Assembly: GCA_021203325.1 (NCBI GenBank)
Contig: JAJQBL010000083.1
Location: 1 to 33,485, forward strand
Source of the DNA: Clostridiales bacterium
Lineage (GTDB): Bacteria > Bacillota > Clostridia > Oscillospirales > Oscillospiraceae
Reading direction: 5' to 3'
DNA: 33,485 nucleotides
Shown in pieces: positions 17,928-26,318 of this stretch. Position numbers and translations under genes: made by a program. A model generated the notes under the pieces. That model was not told the DNA's origin, did not search any database, and worked only from the letters and a program-made list of their open reading frames with translations. Numbering within the stretch: position 1 is the stretch's first letter; every line of letters begins with the position of its first letter.

Positions 17928-17961
17928 TTCCATAAATGAAAAAAAGCAAGGAGGAATTTTT

Positions 17962-19068
17962 ATGGCTATGAAAATGGGCTGGCGTTGGTATGGCGAGGGC
18001 AATGACCCTGTCACCCTGAACGATATCAAGCAGATCCCCGGTGTGGAGAGCATCGTCTGGGCGCTGCATGACAAAATGCCCGGTGAAATCTGGGAGGTCG
18101 ATGAGATCCAGAAGGTGGCCGACCAGATCCACGCCTACGGCTTTGATATGGATGTGGTGGAGTCTGTCAACGTCCACGACGATATCAAGATCGGCCTGCC
18201 CACCCGCGACAAGTATATTGAAAACTACAAGCAGTGCATCCGCAACCTGAGCAAGTTCGGCGTCAAGGTCATCTGCTATAACTTTATGCCCATCTTTGAC
18301 TGGACCCGGACCGACCTGTTCCATCCGGTGGGCGACGGCTCCACCGCCCTGTTCTATGACCCCAAGGAGATCAAGGGCGATTACCGCGCCATGGCCGACT
18401 ATATCATGAGCTTCACCGAGAAGTACAACATGACCTTCCCCGGCTGGGAGCCGGAGCGGATGGCCAAGCTGGACGAGCTGTTCCAGGCCTACGCCCCTGT
18501 CACCAAGGAGAAGCTGTGGGACAACCTGAAGTACTTCCTGGAGGCGCTGATGCCCACCTGCCACGAGTGCGACATCAAGATGGCCATCCACATGGACGAT
18601 CCCCCCTGGGACATCTTCGGCCTGCCCCGCCTGCTGGTGGACTCTGAGTCCATTGACAAGTTCCTGGCCATGGTGGACGACCCCTATAACTGCCTGACCC
18701 TGTGCTCCGGCAGCCTGAACGCCAACCCGGAGAACAACGTGGCCGACGTCGTCCGCAAGCACTGCGACCGCATCGCCTTCGCCCACATCCGCAACATCCA
18801 CCACTTCCCCGACGGCTCCTTCTCCGAGGCGGCCCACCGGGACTGCTGCGGCGAAACCGGCATCATCGACATCCTGCGGGCCTATCACGACTGCGGCTTC
18901 AACGGCTACATTCGTCCCGACCACGGCCGCCAGCTGTGGGAGGAAGGCCCCGGCGTCTGCCGTCCCGGCTACGGCAAGTATGACCGCGCCCTGGGCATCC
19001 AGTATATGCTGGGCGTCTGGGACCTGCTGGACCGGCTGGACGAGGAAAAGCAGGCTGCAAAGCAGTAA
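17962..19068 (+). CDS. uxuA: D-mannonate dehydratase
   Basis: UxuA dehydrates D-mannonate to 2-keto-3-deoxygluconate with a divalent metal. The protein has 368 residues, the shorter Gram-positive form (E. coli about 394). Metal and catalytic motifs known from the family are present: IHMDDPPWDIFG, TLCSGSLNANPENN, FAHIRNIHH and RPDHGRQLW. The ATG at 17962 (MAMKMGWRWYG) is chosen because AAGGAGGAA is 6-7 bases upstream; the track start at 17911 would cover the hairpin. It lies between uidA and uxuB in the same operon. Confidence 0.96.
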   Translation: MAMKMGWRWYGEGNDPVTLNDIKQIPGVESIVWALHDKMPGEIWEVDEIQKVADQIHAYGFDMDVVESVNVHDDIKIGLPTRDKYIENYKQCIRNLSKFGVKVICYNFMPIFDWTRTDLFHPVGDGSTALFYDPKEIKGDYRAMADYIMSFTEKYNMTFPGWEPERMAKLDELFQAYAPVTKEKLWDNLKYFLEALMPTCHECDIKMAIHMDDPPWDIFGLPRLLVDSESIDKFLAMVDDPYNCLTLCSGSLNANPENNVADVVRKHCDRIAFAHIRNIHHFPDGSFSEAAHRDCCGETGIIDILRAYHDCGFNGYIRPDHGRQLWEEGPGVCRPGYGKYDRALGIQYMLGVWDLLDRLDEEKQAAKQ

Positions 19069-19099
19069 GTCCCGCTCCATTTTCAATGAATGTTCACCG

Positions 19100-19140
19100 C
19101 GCCGGAGGGGGAAGGCGCCCCCTTGCCGCCCCTTCCGGCG
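19100..19140 (+). other. intercistronic hairpin between uxuA and uxuB
   Basis: CGCCGGAGGGG and CCCCTTCCGGCG pair with one mismatch around a C/G-rich loop in the 114-base gap. No T run follows. Confidence 0.5.
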
Positions 19141-19182
19141 TCCCCTGAATCAGTCAAATTTTAAAAAAGAAGGTCATTCCCT

Positions 19183-20793
19183 ATGAAAATGAATCTCGCC
19201 TCCCTGAACGATAAGGCCGGTTGGGCCGCCGCCGGCGTCACCCTGCCCCAGTACGACGTTCCCGCCGTCATCGCCAACACCAAGGCCAACCCCGTGTGGA
19301 TTCACTTTGGCGCAGGCAACATCTTCCGCGGCTTCATCGGCTCCCTGGCCCAGCGCATGCTGAACGCCGGCGTCACCGACAAGGGCATCATCGCCGCCGA
19401 GACCTTTGACTACGGCATCATCACCGACATCTATGACCCCTATGACAACCTGACCCTGAACGTCACCCTGAACGCCGACGGCTCCTTTGGCCGTGAGATT
19501 CAGGCCGGCATCGTGGAAGGCATCCAGGTGGACAGCACCAACCCCGCCATGATGGCCCGGATGAAGGAGATCTTCACCAACCCCGGCCTGCAGATGCTCT
19601 CCTTCACCATCACCGAGAAGGGCTACGCCCTGCGCCGGGTGGACGGCTCCCTGATGCCCGTGGTGGTGGCCGACATGGCGGAAGGCCCTGCCTCCGCCCG
19701 TCACGCCATGAGCATCGTCTGCGCCATGCTGCTGGAGCGGTTCAAGGCCGGGAAGTATCCCGTGGCCGTAGTTTCCATGGACAACTGCTCTCACAACGGT
19801 GAGAAGCTCCAGGCCTCCGTCATGGAAGTGGCCAACGCCTGGCTGGCCAACGGCTTCGTGGGTCAGGACTTCATTGACTATCTGACCGACGAGAGCACCG
19901 TCACCTTCCCCTGGTCCATGATCGACAAGATCACCCCCCGTCCCGCCCCCGTGGTGCAGGAGGCCCTGGAGGCTTCCGGCATTGAGGACATCGCCCCGGT
20001 CAAGACCGCCAAGGGCACCTTCATCGCGCCCTTCGTCAACGCCGAGCGTCCTCAGTACCTGGTGGTAGAGGACAAGTTCCCCAACGGCCGCCCTCCTCTG
20101 GAGAAGGCCGGTGTCTACTTCGGCGACCGGGACGCCGTCAACAAGTCCGAGACCATGAAGGTCACCACCTGCCTGAACCCGCTGCACACCGCCATGAGCG
20201 TCTATGGCTGCATGCTGGGCTACACCCTCATCGCCGACGAGATGAAGGACCCCGACATCGTGGCCCTCATCAAGCGTCTGGGCTATGTGGAAGGTCTGCC
20301 CGTGGTGGTCAACCCCGGCATCCTGGACCCCAAGGCCTTCATTGACGAAGTGGTGGAAGAGCGTCTGCCCAACCCCTTCATGCCTGACACCCCCCAGCGT
20401 ATCGCCACCGACACCTCCCAGAAGATTCCCGTCCGCTATGGCGAGACCATCAAGAGCTATATCAAGAAGGGCATGGATCTGAACAACCTGGTGTCCATCC
20501 CCCTGGCCATCGCCGGCTGGCTCCGCTACCTGCTGGGCGTGGGCGACAACGGCGAGGCTATCGAAGTTTCCGCCGACCCCATGAAGGCCGACATCCAGGC
20601 CAAGCTGGCCGGCATCAAGGTGGGCGATCCCTCCTCTTACAACGGCGAGCTGAAGGAGATCCTCTCCAACACCGTGCTGTTTGCCACTGACCTGACCCAG
20701 ACCGTCCTGGCCGACAAGATCGAGGAGATGTTCGTCTCCGAGCTGGCCGGTCCCGGCGCCGTCCGTGCCACCCTGCAGAAGTATCTGGCCTAA
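19183..20793 (+). CDS. uxuB: fructuronate reductase (mannitol dehydrogenase family)
   Basis: This protein reduces D-fructuronate to D-mannonate with NADH. Its 536 residues belong to the polyol-specific long-chain dehydrogenase (mannitol dehydrogenase) family. The nucleotide-binding motif WIHFGAGNIFRGF lies at about 39-51, and the catalytic K-x5-N-x2-H signature reads KVTTCLNPLH (Lys326, Asn332, His335). The family includes mannitol, arabinitol, altronate and mannonate enzymes. The fructuronate assignment rests on its place between uxuA and uxaC. An AAGAAGG site precedes ATG 19183 by about 9 bases. Confidence 0.93.
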   Translation: MKMNLASLNDKAGWAAAGVTLPQYDVPAVIANTKANPVWIHFGAGNIFRGFIGSLAQRMLNAGVTDKGIIAAETFDYGIITDIYDPYDNLTLNVTLNADGSFGREIQAGIVEGIQVDSTNPAMMARMKEIFTNPGLQMLSFTITEKGYALRRVDGSLMPVVVADMAEGPASARHAMSIVCAMLLERFKAGKYPVAVVSMDNCSHNGEKLQASVMEVANAWLANGFVGQDFIDYLTDESTVTFPWSMIDKITPRPAPVVQEALEASGIEDIAPVKTAKGTFIAPFVNAERPQYLVVEDKFPNGRPPLEKAGVYFGDRDAVNKSETMKVTTCLNPLHTAMSVYGCMLGYTLIADEMKDPDIVALIKRLGYVEGLPVVVNPGILDPKAFIDEVVEERLPNPFMPDTPQRIATDTSQKIPVRYGETIKSYIKKGMDLNNLVSIPLAIAGWLRYLLGVGDNGEAIEVSADPMKADIQAKLAGIKVGDPSSYNGELKEILSNTVLFATDLTQTVLADKIEEMFVSELAGPGAVRATLQKYLA

Positions 20794-20799
20794 CACACC

Positions 20800-20828
20800 G
20801 ATACCGGCCCTCCACCGGGGCCGGTATC
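20800..20828 (+). other. intercistronic hairpin between uxuB and uxaC
   Basis: GATACCGGCCC / GGGCCGGTATC form a perfect 11-bp stem with a 7-base loop in a 58-base gap, followed by CTGAAAGGGAAAGG rather than T residues. Confidence 0.65.
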
Positions 20829-20851
20829 TCTGAAAGGGAAAGGAATCCTAT

Positions 20852-22252
20852 ATGAAAGCATTTATGGATCAGGACTTCCTGCTGACCACCGATACCGCCA
20901 AGGCGCTGTATCACAACGTGGCGGAGAAGCTCCCCATCATCGACTATCACTGCCACATTCCCCCCGAGCAGATCGCGGAGGACGTGAAGTTTGACACCAT
21001 CACCCAGGTCTGGCTGGGCGGTGACCACTACAAGTGGCGCGTCATGCGGGCCAACGGCGCCACCGAGGACCTGGTCACCGGAGACGCCCCCGACCGGGAG
21101 AAGTTCCGCGCCTTTGCGGAGACCATGCCCAACCTGATCGGCAACCCCCTGTACCACTGGAGCCATCTGGAGCTGCAGCGGGGCTTCGGCATCACCGAGC
21201 CTCTGACCCCCAAGAACTGCGACCGCATCTTTGACGAGGCCAACGAGCAGCTGAAGAACTACTCCGCCCGTCAGCTGATGGAAAAGTTCAACGTCAAGGC
21301 CATTTGTACCACCGACGACCCCATTGACGACCTGCACTGGCACAAGCAGATCGCGGAGGACAAGAGCTTCTCCATCAAGGTGCTGCCCGCCTTCCGTCCG
21401 GACAAGGCCGTGAACGTGGATAAGCCCACCTTCGCGGGCTATATCCCCCAGCTCAGCGCCGTGGTGGGCTACCCCATCACCTGCACCGCCGACGTCATTC
21501 GCGCCCTGGAGGATCGGGTTGACTTCTTCGCCGCTGCGGGCTGTCTCTGCGCCGACCACGGGCTGGACTACTGCATGTACGCCGAGCCCGACCTGGCGGT
21601 GGCTGACCAGGCCTTCGCCGTAGCCATGGCCGGCGGCAAGCCGGACAAGGCTTCCGCCGATGCCTTCAAAACCGCCGTCACCATCGCCTGCGCCAAGGCC
21701 TATGCCGACCACGGCTGGGTCATGCAGATTCACTTCGGCTGCCTCCGGGACAACAACAAGCCCGCCGTAGCGGTGATGGGCCCCGACCACGGCCATGACG
21801 CCGTGAACAGCCAGAGCGGTGTGGAGAACCTCTCCCCCCTGCTGAACGCCTTCGTGGAGAATGACGGCCTGCCCAAGACCATCCTCTACAGCCTGTCCCC
21901 GGCGGACAACACCGCCATCGCTACCATCATGCAGTGTTTCCAGGGCGGCGGCGTTCCCGGCAAGCTCCAGCAGGGCAGCGCCTGGTGGTTCAACGACAAC
22001 CTGCCCGGCATGCGCCAGCAGATGACCGACCTGGCCTGCAACGGTGTGCTGGGCCGCTTCGTGGGTATGCTGACCGACAGCCGCTCCTTCCTGAGCTACA
22101 CCCGTCACGAGTACTTCCGCCGTATCCTCTGCCAGCTCATCGGTGAGTGGGTGGAGTCCGGCCAGTATCCCGCCGACATGGAGCAGTTGGAGAAGCTGGT
22201 GGCCGACATCTGCTTCAACAACACCAACGAGTTCTTCGGCTTCCAGGTGTGA
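20852..22252 (+). CDS. uxaC: glucuronate isomerase
   Basis: UxaC isomerises D-glucuronate to D-fructuronate (and galacturonate to tagaturonate), the first intracellular step after UidA. The protein has 466 residues, the normal length, and is related to metal-dependent amidohydrolases. IIDYHCHIPP carries the His33-x-His35 metal pair. Further family blocks are CTTDDPIDDLHWH, VLPAFRPDKAVN, VMQIHFGCLRDNN and WWFNDNLPGMRQQM. AAAGGAA precedes ATG 20852. There is no uxaA/uxaB homologue here, so the locus is specialised for glucuronate rather than galacturonate. Confidence 0.97.
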   Translation: MKAFMDQDFLLTTDTAKALYHNVAEKLPIIDYHCHIPPEQIAEDVKFDTITQVWLGGDHYKWRVMRANGATEDLVTGDAPDREKFRAFAETMPNLIGNPLYHWSHLELQRGFGITEPLTPKNCDRIFDEANEQLKNYSARQLMEKFNVKAICTTDDPIDDLHWHKQIAEDKSFSIKVLPAFRPDKAVNVDKPTFAGYIPQLSAVVGYPITCTADVIRALEDRVDFFAAAGCLCADHGLDYCMYAEPDLAVADQAFAVAMAGGKPDKASADAFKTAVTIACAKAYADHGWVMQIHFGCLRDNNKPAVAVMGPDHGHDAVNSQSGVENLSPLLNAFVENDGLPKTILYSLSPADNTAIATIMQCFQGGGVPGKLQQGSAWWFNDNLPGMRQQMTDLACNGVLGRFVGMLTDSRSFLSYTRHEYFRRILCQLIGEWVESGQYPADMEQLEKLVADICFNNTNEFFGFQV

Positions 22253-22289
22253 CCGGAACCAATCAATTTTAATCAGGAGGTTTTGTCTT

Positions 22290-22931
22290 ATGAATGAATT
22301 TAACTCTGCCATTGCCAAAATCGGCGTTGTGCCCGTCATCAAGCTGAACAACCCGGAGCGGGACGCCGCCCCTCTGGCCAAGGCCCTGTGCGAAGGCGGC
22401 CTGCCTGTGGCTGAGGTCACCTTCCGCGCCGCCGGTGCGGACAAGGCCATCAAGATCATGAAGGAAACCTGCCCTGACATGATCGTGGGCGCAGGCACTG
22501 TGCTGACCGTGGCCCAGATCGAGACCGCCGTGGCCGCCGGTGCGCAGTTCATCGTCTCCCCCGGCTTCAACTACAAGCTGGCCGACAAGTGCCAGGAGCT
22601 GAACCTGCCCTACTATCCCGGCTGCACCACCCCCACCGAGTATCAGATGGCCCTGGAGTACGGCTATGAAGTGCTGAAGTTCTTCCCCGCCGAGCAGAGC
22701 GGCGGCCTGGCCAAAATCAAGGCCATGAGCGCCCCCTTCGCCATGTTCAAGATCATGCCCACCGGCGGCATCTCCCTGAAGAACCTGGAGGAGTACCTCT
22801 CCTGCCCGGTCATTGCGGCCTGCGGCGGCAGCTACATGGTCAAGGCCGACGACATCGAGAGCGGCAACTGGGACAAGATCATCGACCTGTGCAAGCAGTC
22901 CCGCGCCATTGTGGACAAGGTTCGCGGCTAA
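22290..22931 (+). CDS. kdgA: KDPG / KHG aldolase
   Basis: This aldolase cleaves 2-keto-3-deoxy-6-phosphogluconate to pyruvate and glyceraldehyde-3-phosphate. The 213-residue class I aldolase has its Schiff-base lysine at Lys130 (EVLKFFPAE) and catalytic glutamate at Glu42 (AEVTFR), matching E. coli Eda Lys133 and Glu45. GAGTVLT, SPGFN, PGCTTPTE and MPTGGIS are typical. The track starts the ORF at 22143, inside uxaC. The true start is ATG 22290, 9 bases after AGGAGG. It completes the pathway begun by uxaC. Confidence 0.97.
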   Translation: MNEFNSAIAKIGVVPVIKLNNPERDAAPLAKALCEGGLPVAEVTFRAAGADKAIKIMKETCPDMIVGAGTVLTVAQIETAVAAGAQFIVSPGFNYKLADKCQELNLPYYPGCTTPTEYQMALEYGYEVLKFFPAEQSGGLAKIKAMSAPFAMFKIMPTGGISLKNLEEYLSCPVIAACGGSYMVKADDIESGNWDKIIDLCKQSRAIVDKVRG

Positions 22932-22970
22932 ATTTCTGACAGCGGCTCAGTATCTGACAAGTGTACCATC

Positions 22971-23001
22971 GCCCGGAGTCTGGCTCCGCCCGGCTCCGGG
23001 C
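22971..23001 (+). other. intercistronic hairpin between kdgA and the second GH2 gene
   Basis: GCCCGGAG / CTCCGGGC form an 8-bp stem with a 15-base loop in a 109-base gap, without a T run. A nested CGGAG/CTCCG hairpin is an alternative fold. Confidence 0.5.
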
Positions 23002-23040
23002 GTTTCACAACTCTCATCATAAAAGGAAAGCAGGTATTTC

Positions 23041-25281
23041 ATGAAAGAAATCATCTCTATCAATGACGGCTGGACCCTGACCTTCCCCAAGGGCGAGCGC
23101 CCCACGGAAACGGTTGACCTCCCCCACACCTGGAACGCTGTGGACGGTATGGACGGCAACGGCTCCTACCTCCGCACCACCGCGGTCTACACCCGCAGCT
23201 TTGACACCCCCGTACAGCCTCTGGCCGGCGGCCGCACCTATGTGGAGGTGCTGGCGGCGGCCCTCCAGGCCACCGTTTACGTCAACGGCGAGAAGGTGGT
23301 CTACCACGAGGGCGGCTACTCCCGCTTCCGCGCCGACATCACCGACCTGTGCAAGGACGGCGGCAACGAGCTGAAAATCGAGGTCTCCAACGAGGAGAAG
23401 TCCAGCGTCTATCCCCAGAGCGCCGACTTCACCTTCTACGGCGGCCTGTATCGCGGCGTGAACCTGATCAGCGTCCCCGCCACCCACTTTGACCTGGACT
23501 ACTACGGCGGCCCCGGCATCATGGTCACCCCCAAGCCCACCGACTGCGGCGGCGCCACCTTTGAGATCGAGAGCTGGGTCACCAACCCCGACCCCAACTT
23601 CACCGTGATGTACTCCGTGGAGGACTTTGAAGGCAATGAAGTGGCCTCCGGCGTCCGTCCCGCTGACGATGCGAAGATTACCCTGTTCGTCCCCGACGCC
23701 CACCTGTGGGGCGTGGACGACCCCTATCTCTACACCGTCACCGCCACCCTCCAGCGCCGCAACGAGGCCTATGACGAGCTGGTGGTCTCCGCCGGTGTCC
23801 GCTCCTTCAGCTGCACCCCCGACGAGGGCTTCATCCTGAACGGCGTCCAGACCCCCCTGCGGGGCGTGTCCCGCCATCAGGACCGGCTGTATGAAGGCAA
23901 CGCCCTCACCCCGGAGGAGCACTATGAGGACGCCCTCATCATCAAGGAGCTGGGGGCCAACACCATCCGTCTGGCCCACTATCAGCACAACGAGTACTTC
24001 TACGACGCCTGTGATGAGCTGGGCTTCATCATCTGGGCGGAGATCCCCTTCATCTCCGTGTTCAACAAGGACCCCGCCGCCCACCAGAACTGCATCAGCC
24101 AGCTGAAAGAGCTGATTATTCAGAACTACAACCACCCCTGCATCTGCTTCTGGGGCATTTCCAACGAGATTTTGATCGGCGGCATCAGCCAGAAGCTGGT
24201 GGACAACCATCACGAGCTGAACGACCTGGCCAAGAAGCTGGACCCCACCCGTCTGACCACCATCGCCCACGTCTCCCACACCCCCATCCAGTCCCCCATC
24301 CACAACATCACCGATGTGGAGAGCTACAACCACTACTTCGGCTGGTACGGCGGCAAGGTGGAGGACAACGGGCCCTGGCTGGATAACTTCCACAAGGTTC
24401 ACCCGGAAATCTGCCTGGGCGTCAGCGAGTACGGCTGTGAGGGTATCATCACCTATCACGGCCCCAACCCCGCCTGCAAGGACTACTCCGAGGAGTATCA
24501 GGCCCTGTACCATGAGCATATGGCCCAGGTCTTTGACGAGCGTCCCTGGATTTGGTCCAGCCACATCTGGAATATGTTCGACTTCGGCTGCGCGGCCCGG
24601 AACGAGGGCGGCGTCGCCGGCCGGAACAACAAGGGCCTGGTCACCATGGACCGCAAGACCCGGAAGGACAGCTTCTATGTCTATCAGGCCTACTGGACCA
24701 AGGAGCCCATGGTGCATCTGGCAGGCCGCCGGTATGCCCAGCGGGCCGGCGACACCACGGTGGTGAAGGTCTACTCCAACCAGCCCGAAGTGGCCCTGTA
24801 CCTGAACGGCGAACTGGTGGAGAAGAAGGAAGGCTACCGTGTCTTCTCCTTCACCGTGGCGCTGAAGGACGGCTTCAACGTGCTGGTGGCCGACGCCGGC
24901 GAGGTCAAGGACTCCATGACCCTGGAGAAGGTGGAGCAGGAGCCGGAGATCTACGTCCTGCCCGAAGTGAACGAGCGGGCGGAAGGCGTCGCCAACTGGT
25001 TCAAGCAGGTGGGCGATATGGATTTGAAGGCCCCCATGGAGTTCCCCGAAGGCTATTACAGCATTAAGGACACTCTGGAAGAAATTTCTAATAATGAGGA
25101 AGCCATGGCGCTGACCTCCAAGGCCATCAAGCTGGCCACCAACTTTGACGTGGCCCCCGGCGTGGGTATGTGGGGCATGATGAAATCCATGTCTCCTGAG
25201 AGCATGACCTCTATGATGCCTACAGCCCCCGACGGCTTTATAGAGAGCCTGAACGCGCAGCTCATCAAGATTAAGAAGTAA
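23041..25281 (+). CDS. glycoside hydrolase family 2 enzyme (beta-galactosidase-like)
   Basis: This is a 746-residue GH2 enzyme with sugar-binding (about 1-150), Ig-like (150-260) and TIM-barrel (260-565) domains. The acid/base is Glu376 (CFWGISNE) and the nucleophile Glu463 (LGVSEYGCEG). RNNKGLVTMDRKTRKDSFYVYQAYW is the block seen in LacZ-like Firmicutes enzymes. Its NNK resembles, but does not prove, a glucuronate-recognising NxK. After a short beta domain comes a Met-rich helical C-terminal extension of about 100 residues (YYSIKDTLEEISNNEEAM ... LIKIKK), which I recall from other Firmicutes GH2 proteins. No signal peptide is seen. Being last in the glucuronate operon suggests it processes glycans that also carry glucuronic acid, or is a second glucuronidase. 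The substrate is unresolved. Confidence 0.88.
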   Translation: MKEIISINDGWTLTFPKGERPTETVDLPHTWNAVDGMDGNGSYLRTTAVYTRSFDTPVQPLAGGRTYVEVLAAALQATVYVNGEKVVYHEGGYSRFRADITDLCKDGGNELKIEVSNEEKSSVYPQSADFTFYGGLYRGVNLISVPATHFDLDYYGGPGIMVTPKPTDCGGATFEIESWVTNPDPNFTVMYSVEDFEGNEVASGVRPADDAKITLFVPDAHLWGVDDPYLYTVTATLQRRNEAYDELVVSAGVRSFSCTPDEGFILNGVQTPLRGVSRHQDRLYEGNALTPEEHYEDALIIKELGANTIRLAHYQHNEYFYDACDELGFIIWAEIPFISVFNKDPAAHQNCISQLKELIIQNYNHPCICFWGISNEILIGGISQKLVDNHHELNDLAKKLDPTRLTTIAHVSHTPIQSPIHNITDVESYNHYFGWYGGKVEDNGPWLDNFHKVHPEICLGVSEYGCEGIITYHGPNPACKDYSEEYQALYHEHMAQVFDERPWIWSSHIWNMFDFGCAARNEGGVAGRNNKGLVTMDRKTRKDSFYVYQAYWTKEPMVHLAGRRYAQRAGDTTVVKVYSNQPEVALYLNGELVEKKEGYRVFSFTVALKDGFNVLVADAGEVKDSMTLEKVEQEPEIYVLPEVNERAEGVANWFKQVGDMDLKAPMEFPEGYYSIKDTLEEISNNEEAMALTSKAIKLATNFDVAPGVGMWGMMKSMSPESMTSMMPTAPDGFIESLNAQLIKIKK

Positions 25282-25315
25282 CAGCTTCGGCCTCCCGCCA
25301 GACAAGACAACCATT

Positions 25316-25357
25316 CCTCCCGTCCGCAGCCTCTGCGGGCGGGAGGTTTCTCTTTTT
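25316..25357 (+). terminator. intrinsic terminator of the uidA-GH2 operon
   Basis: CCTCCCGTCCGCAG / CTGCGGGCGGGAGG form a 14-bp stem (one G-U pair) with a 3-base loop, followed by TTTCTCTTTTT, 35 bases after the GH2 stop codon. Confidence 0.95.
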
Positions 25358-25391
25358 GGCAGAGAAAGCCAACCTTTTTTTCATTTTGGTA

Positions 25392-25420
25392 TTGTAACTT
25401 CCCGCAAGATTCGTTATAAT
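25392..25420 (+). promoter_or_regulatory. sigma-A promoter of the AraC-type regulator
   Basis: TTGTAA (25392-25397) and a perfect TATAAT (25415-25420) are separated by 17 bases. The leader to the TTG start is about 78 bases. Confidence 0.85.
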
Positions 25421-25504
25421 AGACAGCAGATACCGGGCCATCAGAAGACGTCGGTCTGCCAGCGCAGCCTTTTTCTGTGTCCCCACTTTCAGGGGGTTGA
25501 TATT

Positions 25505-26305
25505 TTGGTAGAATTTACAGCGAATTTGCAGCTTGGCATGAGTGAATCCTCTGAGCTGGATTTGGAGGCCATCACCTTCCGTTACAACTATGAGCAGGAG
25601 CTGATGAAGGCCGTCACCGCCGGGGACAGGATCTGGGTGGCCAGCCTGAACGAGAAGTGGAAGGAAAATATACAGTACTGGGACTTTTCCTACCGCATTC
25701 CGGAGGACCCGCTCCGGGTCCAGAAGAACAACTTCGTCATCCTGAACTCCCTGATGCGGGTGGCCGCCTACAACGGCGGCCTGCCGCCCCTGTATCTCCA
25801 CATCATCAGCGAGAAGTACGCCAAGGCCATCGAGCGGGCCTCCTCCCTGGAGGAGCTGGGGCCCTCCATGCACGAGCAGATCACCATGGAATACACCGAC
25901 GCCGTCCACCGCCTGTCCACCCACGGCCACAGCAAAAAGGTGGTGGAGATTCTGGAGTACATCTCCGCCAACATCCGCTCGGAGCTGTCCCGCAGCAGCA
26001 TTGCGGAGGCCTTCCACATCTCCTCCAGCCACCTGTCCCAGATTTTCAAGGAGGAGATGGGGATTTCCATCGTCCAGTATATTCAGCGCCAGCGCATTAA
26101 CCTGGCCACCTACTACTTTGAGCTGGGGGAGACCAACGTCTCCGAGGTGGCCAGTCTGGTGGGCTATACCGACTCCAGCTATTTTACCCGGGTGTTCCGC
26201 AAGGTGACGGGGGAATCTCCCAGCGCCTGCCTGGCCGCCCTGCACCGGAAGCCGGCTCAGCCCTCCGGCACAGAAAGGAACGACAACCATGCAGTAGCAG
26301 TATGA
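25505..26305 (+). CDS. AraC-family transcriptional regulator (short form)
   Basis: This predicted regulator has 266 residues. The C-terminal 100 residues carry both AraC helix-turn-helix motifs: SIAEAFHISSSHLSQIFKEEMGISIVQYIQ and NVSEVASLVGYTDSSYFTRVFRKVTGESPSA. The helical region before it (RYNYEQELMKAVTAGD ... DPLRVQKNNFVILNSLMRVAAY ... PLYLHIISEKYAKAIE) matches the central part of longer Firmicutes AraC proteins, whose N-terminal sensor is absent here. The start is TTG 25505, 8 bases after AGGGGG; ATG 25538 is the alternative but lacks a ribosome site. It directly follows the glucuronate operon and has its own promoter. Control of that operon is a reasonable inference, not shown. Its 3' end overlaps the patB start region. 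Confidence 0.88.
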   Translation: MVEFTANLQLGMSESSELDLEAITFRYNYEQELMKAVTAGDRIWVASLNEKWKENIQYWDFSYRIPEDPLRVQKNNFVILNSLMRVAAYNGGLPPLYLHIISEKYAKAIERASSLEELGPSMHEQITMEYTDAVHRLSTHGHSKKVVEILEYISANIRSELSRSSIAEAFHISSSHLSQIFKEEMGISIVQYIQRQRINLATYYFELGETNVSEVASLVGYTDSSYFTRVFRKVTGESPSACLAALHRKPAQPSGTERNDNHAVAV

Positions 26306-26318
26306 TTTCACCTCGATT

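Noticed and set aside
19174-20796. 540-residue minus-strand ORF opposite uxuB, and similar long ORFs opposite uidA, uxuA, uxaC and GH2
   Set aside because: These are shadow frames with His/Gly/Val-rich composition created by high-GC codons on the true strand.
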